A stretch of DNA of 64,000 nucleotides from Echinarachnius parma. Taxonomy: Eukaryota; Echinodermata; Echinoidea; Clypeasteroida; Echinarachniidae. The position numbers and the translations under genes were made by a program. Of this stretch, positions 57,329 to 64,000 are shown in pieces. Under the pieces are notes generated by a model. That model was not told the DNA's origin and did not search any database. It was given only the letters and a program-made list of their open reading frames with translations. Positions within the stretch are counted from its first letter, which is position 1. Each line of letters begins with the position of its first letter. The stretch covers positions 1 through 64,000 of the forward strand of contig JBAMJV010008396.1 of NCBI GenBank assembly GCA_037951105.1. Direction: 5' to 3'.

Positions 57329-57625
57329 TAAGCTTAGAAGTAGCCTTAAGGCGAATATGCGTGCTATAAAACAGCACGTTAAGGGGAATTTGTCGTTAAC
57401 TTGGGGGAAACATACCTTTCCCCCTAACGTTATCATGTGCTACTTTGATTGCACCAAAACAACACCCTGGGGGCGTAATATGAGTCGATTATACTATACC
57501 CCTATGTCAACAGAGCGAGATATTCACATGACAAAATGATGCTCTTATATTAAACGCTATAAAACTGCGCCTTAGGGGGAAACATGGTTTTTCGATGTTA
57601 TTTTCTTAATTTGGGATTATTTGGG
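57329..57625 (+). mobile_element. AAGCTTAGAAG dispersed element, copy 3, 3'-truncated
   Basis: AAGCTTAGAAGTAGCCTTAAGG through GCTATAAAACTGCGCC and TTCTTAATTTGGGATTAT. Lacks the GTTTCACCCACTGTTTTATAG part and the 3' end of the 43.3-kb copy. Confidence 0.75.
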
Positions 57626-59640
57626 ATTATATAAATGCGTTTCACGAAGCTCATGACAACTTGTCATCGAAACAAATTGTTTTAATCTTTTATGGACGAG
57701 CCTGAATGTATAATCTGCCAATACAACAAGAACTGAAGCCAGCAAGAACCAAATGATGGCCGTAAGTTTTTATCTTATTTTGTGTTTAATGTGTGATTGT
57801 GAGTTTGCATGCTATGTCATTCAGCTATTATATGTCATTGTTATCGACCTTACATATTATTTGTTGACAAACTATGTAGAAAATCGTTATATTTCAATGA
57901 AACCCTTCGATATTGCATTAGAGCGGTTATCGAGATCGCACCCCGCCGAAACTCTGCGGTGGCTACTATGTCCAAAAACCCGTCTCCCTGGCTATAAACG
58001 CGAAATAACATTAAACCTCCTTCACTTCCTTGACCTTGTCCTTGCCCTTGATCTTACTCGAGTAAGACTAAACTCTAAAATTTAACACCTTTCTTTGTCA
58101 TAACTTGCAGCCATGATATGGATCATATGGTAGACTGTCTCTGGTCCACAATTACAAAGAGCATTGTAATTGCCCTTGACCTTGTCAAAGACTTTGACCT
58201 TTGTGTCGTGAGTTTGCAGAACGCCAGCCTAATAAATTGTGCTAATACTTTATAGTAATACTAATAGTATACAACTAACGAATGGGCTTCTTGTGATAGT
58301 CAAATCTATTACCGAGGTGGGCTCAAAATGATTATTACCCGAAGCGTAGCTGAGGGTAATAGTCATTTTGAGCCCACCGAGCTATAGATTGCCTATCACA
58401 ATCAAGCACATTCGTTAGTTGTTTTATATCACTCATCAATATCAGTGATTGTGTTCAGCTTATAGCAAAATAAGTGATAATCTCTGAATATTTCATAAAA
58501 TCGCTTGTAAATTTTGATATAAAAATCAATCGACATTAATGAAGCCAGTATGAGCCTCCAGAACCACGGCGCATCTAATACGCTTAAAGTCATTGTTATT
58601 TTGCGCACACAATCACAAAGACGCAAAACTGAGTGCGCACCAACGCGCTGGCAGTTGCACACATACGCGATGAATGCGTGCTAGCGCTCCCACGGATGTG
58701 CTTATTGGCTGTCTTGGCGTTCTTCTTCCCAGGGTGTTAGTTTTTACCAGCAATGTCAATCACGTGACTAGAACGTGTGCGCCATAGAGTACTGCACAAA
58801 TTTGATCGCGTGTGCATTTTGCTTAAACACATGATCTATGGGACGAACGCGTAACGAACTTTTAGTGTTAATTTTTTGCTAACAGCCCGGTCACATGATT
58901 GCGCGGGGATTGCGCGTGTTGTCCAAAACTATCATTTGTCAAATACAATGGTAAAACGATCTTATGAGGGATATAATAATAATTAATAATTTTAATATTA
59001 TTATAAATTTATATGCCACGAGTATAGCCACTAAACAAGGGTTAGGTTTATATGTTATAATGGTATAGTATGCAGTTGGGCCTAGTAATACACAATGTTA
59101 ATTGTTAGGTGATGTAAAGTGTAATTGATTAACTTGGCGCTAGATAAAATTGACAATTTTTCGCTCCATTCCAAAACAAAATACGTGATTTCTGCACCAC
59201 CTCGACTTCTCTCCGAGTCGTATCGCGACTTGTGACGTTGTGTTAATTAGCCTTTGCACTATCATATCAGTGGCAGCAACGGCTAGTATGCTCCCCAGGT
59301 AGTTGAGATTAAATACCAGTGACAGTGTGTCACTTTAAAAAAACGGCGAGTGCGTCTGCACTCCCATGCAGGATACTCATACTTCACAACTAGCTTGATG
59401 CGTTGACTGAAGTAAGCGAACAAAACTAATTCAATATACTAAATCCTAAAATAACGTACAGTCGTACAAGTTGAAGTAGTACTACTAGTAGACAGAAGTA
59501 CTAGTACACATTTAATTCCTATTTGAGAATTTTAACAGATATGATCATTAGACAACATTCAATGCTAGTGTTATTTCAGTCATAAATTATTGAAATTCTG
59601 ATGTGTATTTTTATTGTTCTATTATCTCATTCAATTTACA
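57626..59640. other. Intergenic or intronic DNA with a hairpin and dispersed repeat
   Basis: 58272-58421 is a foldback element (arms CAACTAACGAATG and CATTCGTTAGTTG; inner arms GGTGGGCTCAAAATGA and TCATTTTGAGCCCACC). 59090-59310 repeats words of 46.05-46.41 kb. The 110-aa frame at 57753 has no domain. This region may be the upstream intron of the gene at 59.64 kb. Confidence 0.6.
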
Positions 59641-59641
59641 G

Positions 59642-62600
59642 GAATCAAGCCGAAAATCAAATCTTTCTACAGAAGATATCAAGATTCTTGCTAATTTTGT
59701 CAGCGAAAATTATGATGACATATTTGGGAGAGCAGATCGGCCACAGGTAAGCAGGGAAAACAATGAAATATATATATCACTTTATCAGGGACTACTTTTT
59801 AAGCCATGCCTGCACAAAAATTGATTTAAGTTAAAGGAAGTTTATTGGGCATGGAATGTCTTCTACAACATCTGTACATTGGACATTAGATATTTAACTT
59901 GTATAATTAAATCAACTTTTATAGAGAAAGGCGCAGGATCACGCGAAGTGATGCAGCTTTTTTTTATTAATTAAATTCAAACATAGAGGAAACTGACTAG
60001 AAATATTTGAGTGATTAAAAGTGAGCAAAGAAAAATAGGCTTCGCCGGGAATCGAACCCGAGACCGCCGGATTGCTAGACCGGTGCTCAAACCATCAAGC
60101 CACGAAGACTTTGTATGGTGGGCGTTCCCATGAAACCCTTTTCAATGCTCGATTAGTCAGAAGCTATATAAACTGGGCCAATTGATTTAATTATTCTTGG
60201 GATTGGCCCAGTTTATGTAGCTTCTGACTAATCGAGCATTGAAAAGGGTTTCATGGGAACGCCCACCATACAAAGTCTTCGTGGCTTGATGGTTTGAGCA
60301 CCGGTCTAGCAATCCGGCGGTCTCGGGTTCGATTCCTGGCGAAGCCTATTTTTCTTTGCTCACTTTTAATCACTCAAATATTTCTAGTCAGTTTCCTCTA
60401 TGTTTGAATTTCATTTTTATTAATGTTAACATTGTAAGTGTAACATTTGTATATTTTTCTTGACAGAAATACAAGCTTGATAGTGGCTGAATTGCTGGCC
60501 TATTGGAAGTTCTGATCCAAGATCATACATCATGTACCTCTCTCTGTTCATCAGGCCCAACTTCCCAGCCCACTTTCTTGGCCCCAATCTTTGGTAAGAA
60601 TTAAAAATTAAATGTTTTACATTTACATCACAGTCATACATTTAAATGTTGTATTTATAACATACATGATAACATACATGGATATTTCCATATATTAGAT
60701 GATGGTACAGACAGCAGAGATTACCTGTGAACAGTCATTGTTGGATATTTCATAATTCTTTTTTGTGTTATATCAAGTCAGACCATTTACATTTATTTGC
60801 CAAGGGTTACTTTGCAAGCAAGCCTTCATGAAGTGAGCATGCTAGAATTGTTTTGCAAAATTATGTAAATTTATAAGGGCTCTTTTTGGTATTTGGGGGA
60901 GCTAAAGAGCCCTTTGTTCCCCCTCTCCTCTCCCATATTTCTTCCTGCATTATGCATATTGAATATAATTATGATACCGCATTGGCTTTTGATTTAAATA
61001 GAATATCTCCTTTTTTAATTTCTTTTTAAAATTAGAAATGCTGAGTTTCTGGGCACATCACGTTGATCTGTCATAAAGACCAGTCATCGCAACTTGCAGG
61101 TCCATCCATCCAGGCACGCATGTATGTTGAACTTCAGAAGGACAGTCTTCGAAAAGGTGTAGAGGTACATTATTAGAGAGACATTTGACACTTTTGTTAT
61201 TCTAAACTTTTGTATTTTAGTTAATGGGCAATTCCAAGCAAACGCCTTGACGGTCAGAGGGTTGTTTCTCACAATGAAAGTCCAAATAACTCATAAAATC
61301 TAAATATCTAGAACCAACTTTTGATATGCATCTGTTACCACTATCCTACCAATAATTTACAATAGGAAAGAAAACCAAAATTCCCAATAAATTATGAATT
61401 ATGAATATCAATATCTGCCGTAACCCCGTGATGGCAAAAAGACATGGGTTTCTTACATGCTAAGAAACTAAGTAAACTCTGTGAACTACCTGTACATTTT
61501 GCACTTTTGTCACATTGATTCTTTGTACTAGACATCAAGCTAGAACATCCAAATAAAAATGTAGAAAAAATCCAAAGTTAATAGTAAATATGATATCATA
61601 AATGTATCTATGCACTGTAACGCCGTGACCTCTGAATTGTACATGTTATATATATGGGAGATATTAAAGAGATGAATAATATGATATAATTTTAATGTAG
61701 TGATCCAGAATCAATAAAGAACTAGATGAATGGGTGATATAACCAAGATGCTATTAAATGATCATCTGCATGAAACAAATTTGCAGCACAGCGCCCTCTA
61801 TTGATCAAAAAATCTTTTAGGACATAATTGAAATTCTTGTCTATTTCAGAAGTTAGTTAATGGAACCATCAAATATTAAAACCAACATACATACTTAAAT
61901 GTAACAATGAAATATGAGACCTTTGACATCTGACCTTTGACCTTGTTTCTCAAAATAACATACAAATGTTTAATTTTTGGTCTGCACAGTGCATATTTGC
62001 AAGTGATTTTTTTCATGTAACATGATTTCAGAGTTAGTAAATGTTCGTTTTTGAATTGGTAATTATCCGAGTGACCTTTGACCTGTGCCCCAAACAGTTT
62101 CAGAAAATTGTCTTTTACCTACAGTACTCTTTCTAACATTGATTCTGGAACTTAATTGTGAGAACAAAAAACAACAATATTTTGACCTGTTGACCTATGA
62201 CCTCCCATGATCCCATTCCCTAATCAGGTCATATACTTCACTGGACGCATACCAGTATTATTATCATGTTATCCTTCCAAGGATTCTCAAACTATCTTGA
62301 TAATAATATAATTTTTGCATATTTGTTAGCTATGTGACCTTTGACCTTTGACCTCATGGACCAAAATCATATCCAATAATCCGTACCTCTAAATACATGG
62401 ATTGTACAAAGTTTGAACGAAATCCATCCAACGATTCTTGAGATATTGCAAAAAAAAGAACACTGATGTACAGATGCACATACAGACAGACGGACGTACA
62501 ACCCATACACATACATGACTCGGGTAACTTTGAGATGGAAACATTATCAACTGACCCTATTCATATAATTATAGCATGAGCAATGCCCAAGCATACCTAC

Positions 62601-63766
62601 AAAAAATATCTTACACTATTTGATTATGTCTACTGTGTTATGTCAATGGGAATCCAGTAGGTAGCGTCACGGCGTTACACAAATATTTTTCCAGAAATAT
62701 TAAAAATATCTGTTTTTAGTGTAACGCCGTGACATATTGATGACTGTAAATGAGACAGTCACTGAAGCGGAACGAAGAGCGAAAATGACGAAATCGATGT
62801 TTATCTGAAAAACTGAAGCAATGATCCTATCAACACTGAAATAAAATTTTATGAAAACTCCTTTTCGCAGTTCTTTTATGCTTACTATTTAATGGAATGT
62901 TTTGTGAAAATAACTGAAAATTAATTTATGCTATATATTAACAATAAAATAATAGTTTACAATTTTTTTTTTCAAAAACAAAATGCATTTTTGGAAAGTT
63001 CAATCTTTTAGCTTTCATTTGATACCAAATTTGTTATGGTACAACGAATTTGAAAATTCAGTGGTTATGTCAATGTTTGCTTGGAATTGCCCTAATACAA
63101 TACACGATTTTATTCTATAAGCTCAGAATTTGTGTCAGATAACAGGATTAAAATGCTATGCTGAACATGTACAAATACATGTTCTCTATTGCCTAGTCCC
63201 AGACGTTCATTTAAATGTTTGTTATTAATTTGGCCGTTTATAACGAGGTAAATTTGAAAGTCCTAGTTGAATTTAGTTGAATTTAACAAAGATTATCATT
63301 CACTTTATACAACCCTGTTCCTTATTTGCTTTTTCTGTTGTTAATTTTTTTATTTTGTAGCTTGTTTGTTATTTTGTTTAACAATAATTATTTTTAGTTA
63401 AACCAATCATTGACAAGTGTCCACAAATTATTTATTCTATAAAAAAACTATTGTGAACTGTAGGAGATTATGATAATGAGCAATTTCTTGGATAATATCC
63501 AAGGTCATTAGCAGTTTACTTGATCATTCCATACAGTCTTCCAAGATATGCTAGACTAAAATTAATAAAGCGGCAGGGTGATATCTTTATGAATTGCATA
63601 GTTAACATGCAAAATGTTGAGCTCGCTCTTTCCTTTGTCTGCTGATTGCATTTAATGGGCACTATTTTGTTTATTTTTTCTTCATCTGCAGATACTGGCC
63701 ACTGCTGTGCAACCTCAGGACATAACTGGATGGGATGAGCTTGTAGGGACTCGCTTCACAGTCTGA
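59642..63766 (+). CDS. Unrecognised multi-exon gene, four 3' exons
   Basis: Exons 59642-59746, 60467-60593, 61100-61164 and 63692-63766, each with AG before and (first three) GT after. Lengths 105, 127, 65 and 75 give compatible phases, ending GTRFTV and a stop. Exon 1 reads SRKSNLSTEDIKILANFVSE then NYDDIFGRADRPQ, loosely like a Myb/SANT-type DNA-binding helix; exon 3 reads PSIQARMYVELQKDSLRKGV. Exon 2 has an in-frame TGA at 60488-60490, after which the frame stays open to the end, so this is either a recent nonsense mutation, an alternative end after KYKLDSG, or a pseudogene. Introns hold a SINE palindrome and a 1.87-kb transposon. Upstream exons not identified; no function assigned. Confidence 0.45.
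59973..60411. mobile_element. Inverted pair of tRNA-derived SINEs, near-perfect palindrome
   Basis: Arms 59973-60182 and 60202-60411 (210 bp each) are reverse complements with two mismatches seen, around a 19-bp spacer. Each arm holds a SINE tRNA-like region (GAGCACCGGTCTAGCAATCC, GGTTCGATTCC). Just left, 59935-59965 has the family's GGATCACGCGAAGTGATGCAGC tail of another copy. Inside an intron of the gene model. Confidence 0.9.
61226..63092. mobile_element. 1.87-kb non-autonomous DNA transposon with TAAT duplication
   Basis: Ends GGGCAATTCCAAGCAAAC (61226-61243) and its perfect complement (63075-63092), with TAAT outside both (61222-61225, 63093-63096). The interior has many TGACCT half-sites, often as TGACCTTTGACCT (about 61920, 62075, 62190, 62335), and GTAACGCCGTGAC or its complement at about 61618, 62663 and 62719. 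No coding frame. Superfamily unknown. Confidence 0.82.
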
Positions 63767-64000
63767 ACATCAGACTAGCCATGCATGTACAACAAACCAT
63801 CGATACCAGCTTGGTAACTCATCCACTTCAGAGGAAAAGCTAGACCGATGTTAACAAAACAACTTGGAACCACTTCCTTACTCTGGCCTAGCGTTTACTT
63901 TCGCCCAGATAACTGTCTCTTTGTTCCAAGCTCTCTTCATGTCAGGTACATTGACTTTTGGCAAAACATCACTACTCTCTTTCTACCTCTCATCCAAAGA
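63767..64000 (+). other. Sequence after the last exon
   Basis: Likely 3' UTR or flank of the preceding gene model; no AATAAA seen in the remaining bases. Confidence 0.35.

Noticed and set aside
57721..57763. Possible exon ending ATGATGGCC before GTAAGT
   Set aside because: Only a dozen codons with no acceptor; not distinguishable from chance.

Overview
The window is invertebrate animal DNA: AT-rich, intron-bearing, and dominated by mobile elements. Its clearest genes are three intact, intronless-ORF Toll-like receptors (TLR-A, TLR-B and TLR-C; 893, 891 and 891 aa), all on the minus strand at 1.4-4.1, 18.5-21.1 and 30.4-33.0 kb. A tandem TLR array with near-identical TIR domains, a single C-terminal LRR cysteine cluster and a SFGDEDL..G TIR signature best fits an ambulacrarian-like invertebrate deuterostome with an expanded TLR repertoire (echinoderm or hemichordate). 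Amphioxus or another lineage cannot be excluded from sequence alone.

Layout. 0-1.1 kb: two halves of a Penelope-like retroelement in opposite orientation. 1.1-34 kb: the TLR array. Each gene has a short noncoding 5' exon whose donor, intron and acceptor (24-25 nt before the ATG) can be recognised by comparing paralogues; B and C also share a promoter block and TATA box. Between A and B lie a Tc1-like transposase remnant, a large inverted duplication of an ACGTT-rich repeat, a decayed Jockey/CR1-type LINE on the minus strand, and three tandem tRNA-derived SINE units inside that LINE. Between B and C lie a 1.9-kb TTAA-flanked element carrying a THAP exon (Kolobok-like), a 1-kb element with 25-bp terminal inverted repeats, and a TTAA MITE.

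34-50.5 kb: an L1/Tx1-like retrotransposon (ORF1 split by TTAA elements, then a 5'-truncated, frameshifted ORF2), a ~150-bp tandem repeat containing GGCGGCCATTTTGAAA, double hairpins, several MITEs, three copies of a tRNA-headed SINE with a GCGCTATATAAAT tail, and the exons of one unrecognised gene (47.1-48.7 kb). 50.5-64 kb: more foldback and TIR elements, a near-perfect 439-bp palindrome made of two SINEs, and four phase-compatible exons of a second unrecognised gene (59.6-63.8 kb) whose last intron holds a 1.87-kb element full of TGACCT half-sites.

The TLRs are cell-surface or endosomal pattern-recognition receptors that would signal through their TIR domains; no adaptor or other immune gene is visible. 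Everything else readable as protein is retrotransposon or transposon sequence apart from the two unrecognised gene models. No CRISPR, rRNA or convincing free-standing tRNA gene was seen. All homology statements are from reading the sequence; no search was run.
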